NCBI RefSeq assembly: GCF_015169395.1
Contig: NZ_CP063458.1
Location: 4,836,001 to 4,900,000 of the forward strand
Origin: Humisphaera borealis
Lineage (GTDB): Bacteria; Planctomycetota; Phycisphaerae; Tepidisphaerales; Tepidisphaeraceae
Length of the DNA stretch: 64,000 bases
Direction: 5' to 3'
Shown here: positions 33,579 through 42,512 of the stretch, piece by piece
Layout of the letters: every line of letters begins with the position of its first letter
How positions within the stretch are numbered: the first letter of the stretch is position 1
Program-made: the position numbers and the translations under genes
The notes under the pieces: model-generated
What the model was told of the DNA's origin: nothing
The model's input: only the letters and a program-made list of their open reading frames with translations
The model's database searches: none

Positions 33579-34790
33579 TCACCCCGCCGGGTGCATCGTT
33601 TCCCAGATGCGGGTGACGAGCCAGAATCCGCCGAAAACGGAGATGACGATCGACATCGCCGGGACGGCGATTCGGTCGAACCGTGGCTCGCGGCGCTTGG
33701 CCCAGAGCAGTAGCGGCAGCGCGATGGCAACCAGGCTCAGGTGCCCGGTTTCCACGCCTGCCGAAAACTGAACCAGCGGCCAGACGATCTCGGCGAACGA
33801 GTCGCTGGCGAGCTTCTCGCGAAGGTCCTTCGCGAAACCCAAGCCGTGAATCAACCCGAAGAACAGGGTGATCGCGCACCGCCAGGCGAGTTTGGGCCGG
33901 TGGATAAGGTTCTCGACGGCGACGATCAGGATCGTGGCCGCGATCGCGGGCTCGATGATGTCGCCGCTGATGTTCACCAGCTTCATCGCCGACAGTGTGA
34001 GGGTGACCGAGTGGGCGAGGGTGAAGAACGTCACGATGGTCGCCGCCTCGCGGAAATTGCGACAGGCCAGCAGCAGGGCGGCGATGAACAGCAGGTGGTC
34101 GTAGCCGAAGAGAATGTGCCCGATACCGTCGAGGAAGAAGTTAACGCGGTTCTCCATCTCCGGCGGCGGGCCGGGATCGGCCGGCATCGTGGCGGCGGCG
34201 GTGGTGGCGGGCGTTGTAGCCGGGCGGGTCGCGGGCCAGCGCGACGGGGGAATGTCCTTCACCGACATGGGGCGGTCGGCGTCGATCGTATCGACCAGCA
34301 GCCTGTAGGGATCAGCCCCGAATGCCGCCCCCCGGTCGTCGGTGACGATGATGTACTGCTGATGCCCGCGCGGCAGCGCCCGGAACTTCAGGAACTCCAG
34401 CTTCACCTCTTCCAACGCACCGTCGTAAGGATAGACAAGGTTGACCTGGATCATCCCCGGCTCTGGCTGAAACGCCTTTGCCGATGCCAACTTTGCCGGC
34501 GCGTGGTTGAGCTGTACTTCGTACAGGTCGGCGGCTTGTTTCTCGAACCCTTCGCAGACGCCTTTGACATAGTCGGGGAACGATCGCGGGGGGAACCAGT
34601 CGTTGAGATCGCGGGTGTGAACCGTCAGCTCGACCGTCACGTTGGATGCGCCGACGATGACCAGCCCCTGGCTGAACCCCTCCGGGTGTGCGGCGGCGGG
34701 GCGGGCAACCGCCAACAGCAGAAGGGTCGCCGCAAGCGATGCCCAGAGGCGCGACAGTTGCGTGTTGCACGGGTTCGGCAGGTCCGTCAT
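33579..34790 (-). CDS. HupE/UreJ-like membrane protein with large extracytoplasmic domain
   Basis: 403 residues from ATG 34790, chosen for AAGGAGA at proper distance; the frame is open to 34877. Signal peptide (LWASLAATLLLLAVARPAAA). Residues about 35-200 form an exported domain (HPEGFSQGLVIVGASNV, VELTVHTRDLND), followed by a threonine/proline-rich linker. The C-terminal half has about six membrane helices, with GIGHILFGYDHLLFIAALLL, FFTLAHSVTLTLSAM and FFGLIHGLGFAKDL, the histidine-rich signature of HupE/UreJ_2 proteins. The family is linked to nickel or cobalt handling, but the ligand here is unknown. A divergent NIPSNAP gene lies 190 bases away. Confidence 0.85.
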   Translation of the reverse strand: MTDLPNPCNTQLSRLWASLAATLLLLAVARPAAAHPEGFSQGLVIVGASNVTVELTVHTRDLNDWFPPRSFPDYVKGVCEGFEKQAADLYEVQLNHAPAKLASAKAFQPEPGMIQVNLVYPYDGALEEVKLEFLKFRALPRGHQQYIIVTDDRGAAFGADPYRLLVDTIDADRPMSVKDIPPSRWPATRPATTPATTAAATMPADPGPPPEMENRVNFFLDGIGHILFGYDHLLFIAALLLACRNFREAATIVTFFTLAHSVTLTLSAMKLVNISGDIIEPAIAATILIVAVENLIHRPKLAWRCAITLFFGLIHGLGFAKDLREKLASDSFAEIVWPLVQFSAGVETGHLSLVAIALPLLLWAKRREPRFDRIAVPAMSIVISVFGGFWLVTRIWETMHPAG

Positions 34791-34979
34791 CCTCGATCTC
34801 CTTGGCAACTCAGTCAGGCCCAGGCCCCTGGGAATCGATCTTGTCTCGGACGCAGGGGAAACGGAAGGGGGCGGCAAGATTGCGCTCGGTCACCGGTCTT
34901 GAACCGTGCGTTAACAACAGCGACGATTGCCCGCGTATCGTTTGTGATCCGACGGTGCGGACCGCATGGAGTAAAGAAA

Positions 34980-35822
34980 ATGGATGGAACTTCACTCACC
35001 CGCCGCAACCTGCTGGCGGCCGCCATGGCGGCCGGTGTGGGTGCGGTACTGGCGTCACCGGCGATCACCCGCGCCAATGCAGTTGCAAATCCCGAACCTG
35101 CTAAAGACACCATGAAGCCGGAATACTACGAACTGCGCAGCTATCACCTCCGCCGTGGCCCGATGCAGAAGCGGCTCGACGACTACCTCCGCGACGCGTT
35201 CATTCCCGCCGCCGCCAAGGCAGTCGGCGGGCCGATCGGTGTGTTCGGCGTGTCGATCGGCATGAACAACCCGACCACGCACGTATTGATCCCGCACGCT
35301 TCGCTCGAGTCGTTCGCGGCGCTGGGCGGCAAGCTCTCCACCGACGCCGACTACGCCAAATCCGCCGAGCCATTCCTCGCCGCCACGCCCACCGAACCGG
35401 GCTACGAATCGCTCGACATCAAGCTGATGCAGGCCTTCCCGCACATGCCCAGGCTCGAACTGCCGGCGGCGACGGCGAAGAAGGAGCCGCGGATATTCGA
35501 ACTCCGCACCTACCGCAGCCATGGCGAGCGGGCCGGTGCGAAGAAGGTGGAGATGTTCGACACCGCCGGCGAGATCGCGATCTTCCGCCGCTGCGGCCTG
35601 ACGCCGGTCTTCTTCGCGAGCGACCTCACCGGCCCGGGCCTGCCGAGCCTGACGTACATGCTGACCTTCCCCGACTTGGCGACGCGCGAAAAAAGCTGGA
35701 ACACGTTCCGCGTCGATCCGGAGTGGAAGAAGCTCAGCTCAACCCCCGGCTTCACCGACCCCGAGATCGTCGTGGGGATCGACAACCAGGTGCTGTCGCC
35801 GACGGCGTATTCGCAGGTCTAA
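34980..35822 (+). CDS. NIPSNAP family secreted protein
   Basis: 280 residues from ATG 34980, which follows GGAG. A Tat-type signal (LTRRNLLAAAMAAGVGAVLA) is followed by two NIPSNAP ferredoxin-like domains: YYELRSYHLRRGPMQKRLDD (about 43-62) and RIFELRTYRSHGERAGAKKV (about 163-182), each with the E-L-R-x-Y core. Such tandem NIPSNAP proteins with Tat signals are frequent in planctomycetes; their function is unknown. It is divergent from the HupE-like gene and convergent with ISL3 and DUF1501 beyond an 80-bp-arm palindrome. Confidence 0.88.
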   Translation: MDGTSLTRRNLLAAAMAAGVGAVLASPAITRANAVANPEPAKDTMKPEYYELRSYHLRRGPMQKRLDDYLRDAFIPAAAKAVGGPIGVFGVSIGMNNPTTHVLIPHASLESFAALGGKLSTDADYAKSAEPFLAATPTEPGYESLDIKLMQAFPHMPRLELPAATAKKEPRIFELRTYRSHGERAGAKKVEMFDTAGEIAIFRRCGLTPVFFASDLTGPGLPSLTYMLTFPDLATREKSWNTFRVDPEWKKLSSTPGFTDPEIVVGIDNQVLSPTAYSQV

Positions 35823-35867
35823 AGCCGGGGAGCATCGGGGAGGCTGGGAACACTTCGGAGGAGGGGA

Positions 35868-36109
35868 TCACCACGGAGTCACGGAGACACGGAGGTCAAC
35901 TCGGTGAACGGCGCACATCTGTGATCCTGAGGTACTCCGAAGGACCTGGTAGCCCAGGCGAAAAGAGTTCGAACACGCCAGACGAGCGATTGCTGTTTCG
36001 TGTCCGTTATGTTCTTCGGCTGGGATACGAGGTCCTTCGGAGTACCTCAGGATGACAGATGTGCGCTGTTCGCCGAGTTGCCCTCCGTGTCTCCGTGCCT
36101 CCGTGGTGA
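35868..36109. repeat. Composite palindrome with 80-base arms
   Basis: Arms 35868-35947 and 36030-36109 are inverted complements over 80 bases with five mismatches. The outer 27 bases are CACGGAG-type units; the inner 24 bases contain CCTGAGGTACTCCGAAGGAC. Loop about 80 bases. It sits directly before the T-tract used by ISL3. Confidence 0.92.
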
Positions 36110-36121
36110 GGTCTTTTTTTT

Positions 36122-37463
36122 GGTTCATCTCCCAACTCCGGGGAACGCCTGGCGGATCTTGAGGAAGAAATAGGCGTCGTCACGATACCCGTAGGCCATC
36201 CGCTTGATCACCTTGATCTTGTTGTTGATCCCCTCCAGCACGCTAGTGTTCAACGGGAATCGGCAGTGACTCAGGATCCCCGGCAAGTATCCCTTGAGCT
36301 TCCCGGCGAACCGCTTCAGCGGATCGATCCGGCTGCGGATCGCTCTGCCGTACCACTCATCCCAGAACTGCTTCGCGTAGCCCACGTGCCGGTAGAACCA
36401 CAGCTCTTTCAGGTCGTCCTTCAGCACATAGACCGCCGCCAGCTTGCGGTTGGCCTTGAGCAGTTCCGCCAGCCGGATCCGGTCCTGCTCCTTCTCGATG
36501 TTGTCGGCGTTTCGCAGCAGCAGCCAGCGTGAGCCCTTAATCACCTTCCGCGCCGGCTTGTCGTCTTTCACCTTGTTCGCCTCGTCCACGCGGACCCGGT
36601 CCACCACCTCACGCCCGTACTTGGCGACGACGTGGAACAGGTCGTACACCACCTCGGCGTTGGGACAGTGTTCCCGCACCTCCAGGTCGTACGCGGCGTT
36701 CATGTCCATCGCCACCGCCACGATCCGTTTGCAACGCTCGGGGCCGAGCAGTTCGAAGAACGGCCGGACCTCCTCCCGGCTGCGGCCGCGGCCCACCCAA
36801 AGCACGCGTTTGCAGTTCGGATCGATCACGACCGTCGCATAGCGATGACCCTTCTGGATCGCGAACTCGTCCATCGCCAGCTTCGTCACGCCGTCGAGGT
36901 CGACCGGTCCGAGCGTACGCGTGAGCCAGGCCTTGTCGATCTTCTTGACCGTCTTCCAGTTCAGCCCGAAGTAGTCGGCGACATGCTTGATCGGCAGCAC
37001 CCGGCAGAGCTGCGCGACGCTGCGGGCCATGCGGGTGGTCACGCGGGCGTAGGGCTCCAGCCAGTCGAGCTTCTCGACCTTCGGCCCGCAGTCCGGACAG
37101 GCGACGCGAACGCGATGCACCAGCAGCCGGGTCATGGCGTCGAAAATCGGCAGATCGTCGACCCAGCGTTCAGCGGTATCATGAATCGAGCGACAGGTCT
37201 TGCCGCAGCCGGAGCAGACGCGGGGGTGGTCGCGGACGGGATGGAGTTCCAGGTGAACTTCCGGAAGGGTCGGTCCGTGCTGGCCGGGTTCGACGCGTCC
37301 GACGGTCCCGAGCGTATAGCCTTTCCAGCCGCCGAGGAGGGCGGTAAGTTCTTCGATCGACAACGGCAGCCTCCTGCGTCTTGAAGCCTGGTAACTCCAA
37401 GATACGCAGCGGCTGCCGTTGCTCTATTCCTATCCTTCACTCCCCGCAGATGGGAGAAGAACC
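36122..37463 (-). mobile_element. ISL3 family insertion sequence, 1342 bp, with 8-bp TSD
   Basis: Terminal inverted repeats match at 20 of 23 positions: left GGTTCATCTCCCAACTCCGG from 36122, right (reversed) GGTTCTTCTCCCATCTGCGG from 37463. Both ends are flanked by eight T residues (36114-36121 and 37464-37471), the 8-bp duplication expected for ISL3. The transposase reading frame is intact, so the element may be active or recent. Confidence 0.92.
36125..37363 (-). CDS. ISL3 family transposase
   Basis: 412 residues, full length. The N-terminal zinc-finger region has CSGCGKTCRS and CPDCGPKVEKLDWLEPYARV, the latter characteristic of ISL3. The DDE catalytic acids are in LAMDEFAIQKGHRYATVVID, VAMDMNAAYDLEVREHCPNA and LNTSVLEGINNKIKVIKRMA. 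The end YFFLKIRQAFPG is typical. It reads leftward and fills almost the whole element. The only internal non-coding part is the 100 bases before its start. Confidence 0.95.
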   Translation of the reverse strand: MSIEELTALLGGWKGYTLGTVGRVEPGQHGPTLPEVHLELHPVRDHPRVCSGCGKTCRSIHDTAERWVDDLPIFDAMTRLLVHRVRVACPDCGPKVEKLDWLEPYARVTTRMARSVAQLCRVLPIKHVADYFGLNWKTVKKIDKAWLTRTLGPVDLDGVTKLAMDEFAIQKGHRYATVVIDPNCKRVLWVGRGRSREEVRPFFELLGPERCKRIVAVAMDMNAAYDLEVREHCPNAEVVYDLFHVVAKYGREVVDRVRVDEANKVKDDKPARKVIKGSRWLLLRNADNIEKEQDRIRLAELLKANRKLAAVYVLKDDLKELWFYRHVGYAKQFWDEWYGRAIRSRIDPLKRFAGKLKGYLPGILSHCRFPLNTSVLEGINNKIKVIKRMAYGYRDDAYFFLKIRQAFPGVGR

Positions 37464-37489
37464 TTTTTTTTCCGTGGCGGCCTCGTTTT

Positions 37490-38728
37490 TCACGCGACAG
37501 AACGCTTCACCAATCCGACAGGCGCTGGCTTGAAGTCGGGGAAGACCCTGGCTGTTTGCGTGCTGCCGACGGCGTCGGTCAGTACTTCGGCAAGAATCGA
37601 GCGATAGTCGACTTTCACTTCTAGCCCGCCGGGGCCGGCTACGCCGGGGACGGCGGGAATGCCGCGCTGGTCGGTCAGGCCGGGCCAGTCGCCCAGGATT
37701 TTGCCGCCGGCGATTCTCCCACCCAATGCCATCATCGCGAAGCCTCGCCCGTGGTCGGTGCCGGCCGAGCCGTTTTCGTACAGCCGCCGGCCGAACTCGG
37801 TCATCACGATGGTCGTCACCTGATCGCGGCGGGTCGCCATATCGGCGTCGAACGCCGCCAGGCCCTGGGCGAGGCTGTTAATCAGCGTTGACTGCAGTCC
37901 GTTGCCCAAGCCCTGGAAGAAGTGGGTGTCCCAGTTGCCCAGGTCCACGCACGCGGCTTCCAGACCCAGGCCGGCCTTGATGAGCCTTGCCACCTCCATC
38001 ATCGCCTTGCCGAACTCGTCTTTGGGGTAATCGACACCGGCCTCGGGCTTGTAAGGCTTGCCGCGCAGTTGCTCGACGCGATCGAGCAGTTGCAATGTTT
38101 GCTTTCCCTGGTCGCCGAGCACGCCGGCGCGGGTGGCATACATCTTCGAGAGCGCCTTGGCGACGGCGGATGATTTGCCGGCGGCGGTGGGAAGCTGGAT
38201 CTCGTCGACCGATTCGAAGCTTGCCGCCGCCGGCGCACCCCGAAGCGATTCAGGCAGCGTCGGGCCGATCGCGACGGCCGCCAGCGGGCTGTCGCCGCCG
38301 GCAATTCGCGATCGCAGGTGACGCCCGAGCCATCCGCCGCCGATCTGCCGGCCGAACCCTTCGCCGTGCTCGATCTGGTCCTGCGCTTCGAAGTGCGACC
38401 CGGACTGGTCGTCCGAGCCGACGGCGTTGACGATCCCCAGCCGGCCTTCCTTGAACAGCGGAAAAAGGGGAGACATCTTCGGATGGAAGCCAAAGAAGTC
38501 GGTCAGGCCGATCGCCGCGTCGTCACCGGCTTTTTTGGGCTCGGCGATCGCGAGCGTCGGCCGGTTGCGGTAGTAGTCGGCGTCGCCGAACGGGACGACG
38601 ATGTTCAGCGTGTCGGCCCCGCCGCGGAGAAAGACGCACACCAGCGTGTGCCCGCCGGGATCGGCGACAACAGGTTCGGCGGCAAAGAGGATCTGCCGCA
38701 GGAAAGCTCGGCGGGATGCGATGAGCAT
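37490..38728 (-). CDS. DUF1501 family protein, partner of the DUF1800 gene
   Basis: 412 residues, of the shorter DUF1501 subtype usually paired with DUF1800. The N-terminus MLIASRRAFLRQILFA carries an RR motif but a weak hydrophobic core. LVCVFLRGGADTLNIVVPFG, GIVNAVGSDDQSGSHFEAQD, LGNWDTHFFQG, VMTEFGRRLYENGSAGTDHG and WPGLTDQRGIPAVPG are clear family motifs. It follows the DUF1800 gene on the same strand after a repeat-filled gap of 151 bases, and ISL3 has inserted just beyond its 3' end. No Shine-Dalgarno is seen; the upstream bases are repeat. Role unknown. Confidence 0.9.
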   Translation of the reverse strand: MLIASRRAFLRQILFAAEPVVADPGGHTLVCVFLRGGADTLNIVVPFGDADYYRNRPTLAIAEPKKAGDDAAIGLTDFFGFHPKMSPLFPLFKEGRLGIVNAVGSDDQSGSHFEAQDQIEHGEGFGRQIGGGWLGRHLRSRIAGGDSPLAAVAIGPTLPESLRGAPAAASFESVDEIQLPTAAGKSSAVAKALSKMYATRAGVLGDQGKQTLQLLDRVEQLRGKPYKPEAGVDYPKDEFGKAMMEVARLIKAGLGLEAACVDLGNWDTHFFQGLGNGLQSTLINSLAQGLAAFDADMATRRDQVTTIVMTEFGRRLYENGSAGTDHGRGFAMMALGGRIAGGKILGDWPGLTDQRGIPAVPGVAGPGGLEVKVDYRSILAEVLTDAVGSTQTARVFPDFKPAPVGLVKRSVA

Positions 38729-38730
38729 AG

Positions 38731-38877
38731 TAGTAGTCAGTCGTCAGTGGTCAGTCGTCAGTGGTCAGTGGTCAGTGGTCAGTGGTCAGTGGTCAGTCGT
38801 CAGTCGTCAGTCGTCAGTCGTCAGTCGTCAGTCATTCACTCTTCTCCGACTACTGACTACTGACCACCGACTACTCC
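38731..38877. repeat. GTCAGTG heptad array with inverted partner
   Basis: About fourteen 7-base units of GTCAGTC or GTCAGTG run from 38737 to about 38834. They are followed by 30 bases and then the partial complement GACTACTGACTACTGACC (38849-38866). Array length may vary between strains. It separates DUF1800 from DUF1501. Confidence 0.9.
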
Positions 38878-38879
38878 CT

Positions 38880-40394
38880 TCAACACATCTGAAACGCCGG
38901 CGACGCCAGCACGAGCGCGATCAGGTCGGCGCGCTCTGACGCGCTCGTTCCATTTCCCGGCACGGCTTCGCGGATCGCTTCCATCTCCTCGGCGGTTCCG
39001 TCGCGACCGGTCAGATATCGGAAGTAGGCACCTCGCGCGTCGCCGCCGCCGGCGATCGCTTTCGTCAGTTTGTCCAAAGGCGACACCACCGTGGGCACCG
39101 ATCCACTGGCGAGCGCGAACGCGAAGTTCCACCGCCAAAGCAGCGTGCCCAGCCAGGGGTCGGCCTTGTCGGGGTAACCGTCGGGTGTGGGGTACTGGAA
39201 AATGCCCTGCCCCATACGAACGAGATATTCGATCAGGGGGGCGTGGGCGTGCGTGTCGGCGGCGACGGCCCGCAGGCTGCTGGCGATGAACTGGAACGGA
39301 CGTTTGAACTTCACGCCCTTCGCGGCGGCGAACTCTGCGCTGGTCAGGATCGTCCGCACGAGGGATTTGATGTCGCCGTCGGTCTGCGTGAAGACCGCGG
39401 CGACGCGTTCGACCAGCGGCGCGGGCGGATCCTCGGCGACGAACTTCTGGCACAACTTCAAAGCGATGTGCCGTGCCGTTGCCGGGTGACGGCAGACGAT
39501 ATCGACCAGCCGATCGATATCGGCCTCGCCGCCGCCGGCGGGTAGCGAGACGCCGAGAACCGCCTTGGCGGTGTCATCGTGCAGCTTGGGCTCGAAGAAG
39601 ACCGATCCGCGGTAGAACCCCTTGCCGACCCGCCAGCCGGTGAGAGCACGAGCGGCTTCGTAAACATCGGTTTGCGTGTAGCCGCCGTGGACGCCGAGGG
39701 TATGCAGCTCGAGAAGTTCACGGCCGTAGTTTTCGTTGGGAATGTCGCCGGCTTTGGCGAAGGTGTTCTGATTGCCGTCGAGGTAGACGAGCATCGCAGG
39801 GCTGGTCGCCGAGGCGCGGATGAGGTCTCGGAACTTTCCCAGGGCATGCTTGCGAACCACTTCCTGGTCGTCCCAGGGCTTGAGGTAGATGCAGTCCCCT
39901 TTTTCGATGTTGATGTTGAGGTGGTCGGTCCAGAAGCCGACCATCACCTCGTAGAGCTGACGCCTGCTGTAGACGGCGCGGAGAAGCGTATGGCGAGATA
40001 GATCGGCGCGTAGCACCTCTCGTTTGAACTCGTAGCATTCGCCAGGGGCATCGAGCAGTTCTTCGAAGACGCGGGCGCGCAGGTCGCACGCGCTGTCGTC
40101 GATGTCATCGGGAGCGAGTTGGCGTTCGATCCAGGTCGACTGGCCGAGTGTCCGAACCTCATCGAGATCGCCCGGCCACGGCCCGTAGGCGGCGCGGCAC
40201 AGCAGGTGATGGGCTGCATCGGTATCCGGGCCGGTCGGAACGGACAGCGTTTCGGGAACGTCGGTTCCCATTCGGCGGGTGGCTTCGCTGATGAGTTTTT
40301 CGCACCCGGCCAGCGGCACGACCGCTGCCGCGGCCCCGGCCGCGAGCAACGCCCGCCGGCGGGAGAACTGCGATGGCATCAGTGGCCGGCTCAT
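38880..40394 (-). CDS. DUF1800 family secreted lipoprotein-like protein
   Basis: 504 residues from ATG 40394, which overlaps the upstream stop as ATGA and has GGAG upstream. The N-terminus combines RRRALLAAGAAAAVVPLAGC, so it may be a lipoprotein or Tat substrate. Family motifs: DAAHHLLCRAAYGPWPGDLD, MVGFWTDHLNINIEKGD, GNQNTFAKAGDIPNENYGRE, LLELHTLGVHGGYTQTDV, EAARALTGWRVGKG and RHIALKLCQKFVAEDPP. DUF1800 proteins are almost always encoded next to a DUF1501 protein, as here, and are probably exported together. Biochemical role unknown. Confidence 0.92.
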   Translation of the reverse strand: MSRPLMPSQFSRRRALLAAGAAAAVVPLAGCEKLISEATRRMGTDVPETLSVPTGPDTDAAHHLLCRAAYGPWPGDLDEVRTLGQSTWIERQLAPDDIDDSACDLRARVFEELLDAPGECYEFKREVLRADLSRHTLLRAVYSRRQLYEVMVGFWTDHLNINIEKGDCIYLKPWDDQEVVRKHALGKFRDLIRASATSPAMLVYLDGNQNTFAKAGDIPNENYGRELLELHTLGVHGGYTQTDVYEAARALTGWRVGKGFYRGSVFFEPKLHDDTAKAVLGVSLPAGGGEADIDRLVDIVCRHPATARHIALKLCQKFVAEDPPAPLVERVAAVFTQTDGDIKSLVRTILTSAEFAAAKGVKFKRPFQFIASSLRAVAADTHAHAPLIEYLVRMGQGIFQYPTPDGYPDKADPWLGTLLWRWNFAFALASGSVPTVVSPLDKLTKAIAGGGDARGAYFRYLTGRDGTAEEMEAIREAVPGNGTSASERADLIALVLASPAFQMC

Positions 40395-40957
40395 CGGGAT
40401 GCTCCGGCCAGTTCCCGGTGCGCGGCGGCGGGCTCGTCGTTGTATTGGACGGGTTCCGAATGCGAAGGTGGGAGCGCGGTCGGGCCGCGTTTGAGGAACG
40501 TCAGCGTGGTGGCGCCTGCACCCACGATCAGCGAGATCGGCAGTACACCGAACCACCCCAGCACCGGAAACAGGTAAGCCATCCCGAGCACGACCCCGCC
40601 GCGAACGGTCGCCTTCCAGGGGCGATCGCGATCGGCGGGGGAGGAGAGCCGGTGGCCGATGAGCGTGACCAGGCCCGCCATTCCGATGCCGGCGTAGATG
40701 AGCAGCGCCAGGCCGAGCAGGCCGGCGGCCAACTGTCCGGCGGTGCCGGCGCGAATCAACACCCGCAGAACAATCCCCGCAACCGCCGCCAGCGCCAGGC
40801 CCGCCAGCAGAGAGGCGATCATCGAGCGTTCGAGTTTCCGCGCCGATGCCGCCACGCGGGCAGGCCATAGCGCGCTGCTCATGAGCCAAACACCTTGAAG
40901 CGACAGCAGGAAACCCAGGATCGAGAATACGATCGCCAGGACATTGCCGTAGAGCAT
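40391..40957 (-). CDS. Small membrane protein coupled to DUF1800
   Basis: 188 residues from ATG 40957, preceded by GAGG at six bases; the frame is open to 41053. Four to five hydrophobic helices: VLAIVFSILGFLLSLQGVWL, MIASLLAGLALAAVAGIVLR, LAAGLLGLALLIYAGIGMAG, GGVVLGMAYLFPVLGWFGVL and ISLIVGAGATTLTF. The family is not recognised. The stop codon overlaps the DUF1800 start (ATGA), so the two are translated together and likely work in the same process. The charged C-terminal tail faces one side of the membrane. Confidence 0.75.
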   Translation of the reverse strand: MLYGNVLAIVFSILGFLLSLQGVWLMSSALWPARVAASARKLERSMIASLLAGLALAAVAGIVLRVLIRAGTAGQLAAGLLGLALLIYAGIGMAGLVTLIGHRLSSPADRDRPWKATVRGGVVLGMAYLFPVLGWFGVLPISLIVGAGATTLTFLKRGPTALPPSHSEPVQYNDEPAAAHRELAGASR

Positions 40958-41091
40958 GAATGACCTCGATGGAGAGCCGGGATCGGGCAATCTGAATGTG
41001 GCTGCGTATGAGTGATGCGAGAACGCCGGAGGTGTAGGAGCGTGGTCGAACAACAGTTCGATGCGCGTATCAAAGCATCTGGCGTTTCGAA

Positions 41092-41431
41092 TTCACCACG
41101 AAGGGCACGAAGGGCACGAAGGGCACGAAGATCACGAAGACGATTCGAATCAGGCTCTGTCGTAAAACCATGTTTGTGTGCCGTGCCCACGCCCCGTAGT
41201 CGCTATCGAACTCGACGAAGATGTCCCGCGTGGGCATGTGCGAGCGACGTGATTTCGACATCCGCATGCCCACGCGGAAAGCGGCCTTTGGATCTCGAAC
41301 GCCGGGCGGCGGCGTGGGCATGGCACACCAAGTTCCGCTTTGAGACAATCCCCAGCACAAGAGTGTTCGAAACGCCTTGCGATTGCCATCTCCTTCGTGG
41401 TCCTTCGTGACCTTCGTGTCTTCGTGGTGAA
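41092..41431. repeat. Nested palindrome with CACGAAGGG outer arms
   Basis: Outer arms: 41092-41139 (9-base CACGAAGGG units) and 41391-41431 (complement, CCTTCGTG units). Inside lies a 173-base element, 41169-41341, with GTGTGCCGTGCCCACG / CGTGGGCATGGCACAC ends, of the same length and family as 24439-24611. No gene is seen in the gap 40958-41470. Confidence 0.9.
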
Positions 41432-41470
41432 GTCGAGCTTAGAACAGCATCGGACGACAAACACCCCTGC

Positions 41471-42388
41471 CTACTTCGCCGTCGGGGCTTTGTAGAACAC
41501 CACGCCGGTCGCCTGTGTCTTGCGGCGATAGATCTTGTCGCCGCAGGTGACGTGCAGGTAGGCAAGATCCTTGCCGCCAAAGCCGCAGCTGGTGAGCGCG
41601 CCTTCCTTGGGCTTGGGGAGGATGCCGAGCAGTTCGCCGGCGGGCGAGAAGATCTGCACGCCAATGGCGCTGGTGACGTAGACCCGACCGGTGGTGTCTA
41701 CGGTCATGCCGTCGCCGCCGGCGACGCCGGGCTTGGCGGGCGGGCACTGCATGGTGGCGAACACCTTCTTGTCGGCGAGGCTGCCGTCGGGCTGGATGGC
41801 GAAGCTCCAGATCTTGTCGCCGCCGGCCTCGGACACCATCAGCCGGCTCTGGTCGGCCGACAGCGTGATGCCGTTGGGCCGCTTGGACGTTCCCACGTCG
41901 GCCGCGACCACCGCGCCGCCTTTGCCGTCGAGAAAGCTGATCTGGTTCTTGCCGGTTTCGGTGAAGTAGATATGCCCGCGGTGCGACACGGCCAGGTCGT
42001 TTGGCTTGACCGCTTCGGCAAGCACGGTCACCTTGCCGCCGGGCAGTTCATACGCGACGACCTTCTCATTCCCGCAGGCGTACAGCCGGCCATCGGGGCC
42101 CAGCTTCGTTCCGCTGCGGCCTTCCTCGATGATCTTCACCGGCTTGGCCGGCGTCGGGCCGTCGCCTGGGGCGACCTTGAAGATGCCCGGTGGTGTGGCC
42201 CGCAGGTCGGAATAGTAAAAGTTGCCGTCGGCATCCAGCGATGGCGCATCGGCAAAGCTCAGGCCTTCGGCGACGATCTGCCACTCACTATCCTTGGCCA
42301 TAACATCGGCGAGCTTGTCGCCGGCCGGTTCGGCGAATGCCGACGTGCAGAGCAGTCCGATCAGGGCGAAAACAGTCATTCGTTGCAT
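41471..42388 (-). CDS. SMP-30/gluconolactonase-like secreted protein
   Basis: 305 residues from ATG 42388 (an alternative ATG lies at 42412). Signal peptide VFALIGLLCTSAFA. A six-bladed propeller of the SMP-30/LRE family: SFADAPSLDADGNFYYSDLR, GTKLGPDGRLYACGNEK, KPNDLAVSHRGHIYFTETGK, SKRPNGITLSADQSRLMVSE and GGDGMTVDTTGRVYVTSAIG, with the metal-binding Glu, Asn and Asp positions in place. It probably hydrolyses a sugar lactone outside the cytoplasm. It is the last gene of the minus-strand sugar operon, 125 bases after DUF5722. Confidence 0.88.
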   Translation of the reverse strand: MQRMTVFALIGLLCTSAFAEPAGDKLADVMAKDSEWQIVAEGLSFADAPSLDADGNFYYSDLRATPPGIFKVAPGDGPTPAKPVKIIEEGRSGTKLGPDGRLYACGNEKVVAYELPGGKVTVLAEAVKPNDLAVSHRGHIYFTETGKNQISFLDGKGGAVVAADVGTSKRPNGITLSADQSRLMVSEAGGDKIWSFAIQPDGSLADKKVFATMQCPPAKPGVAGGDGMTVDTTGRVYVTSAIGVQIFSPAGELLGILPKPKEGALTSCGFGGKDLAYLHVTCGDKIYRRKTQATGVVFYKAPTAK

Positions 42389-42512
42389 AGGGGTTCCCAA
42401 AAAATGAGACATGGAATGCGAATCGCTTCAGCGAGAGCGCAACTCACGAAACGGCAGGGACGTCAACGCCGCGAGCGACCAGGTATTGCCGCGGTCGCCG
42501 TCGTACCGCCGG

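Noticed and set aside
38731-38877. Regular array suggestive of a CRISPR
   Set aside because: Units are only 7 bases with no spacers between them; no cas genes are present.
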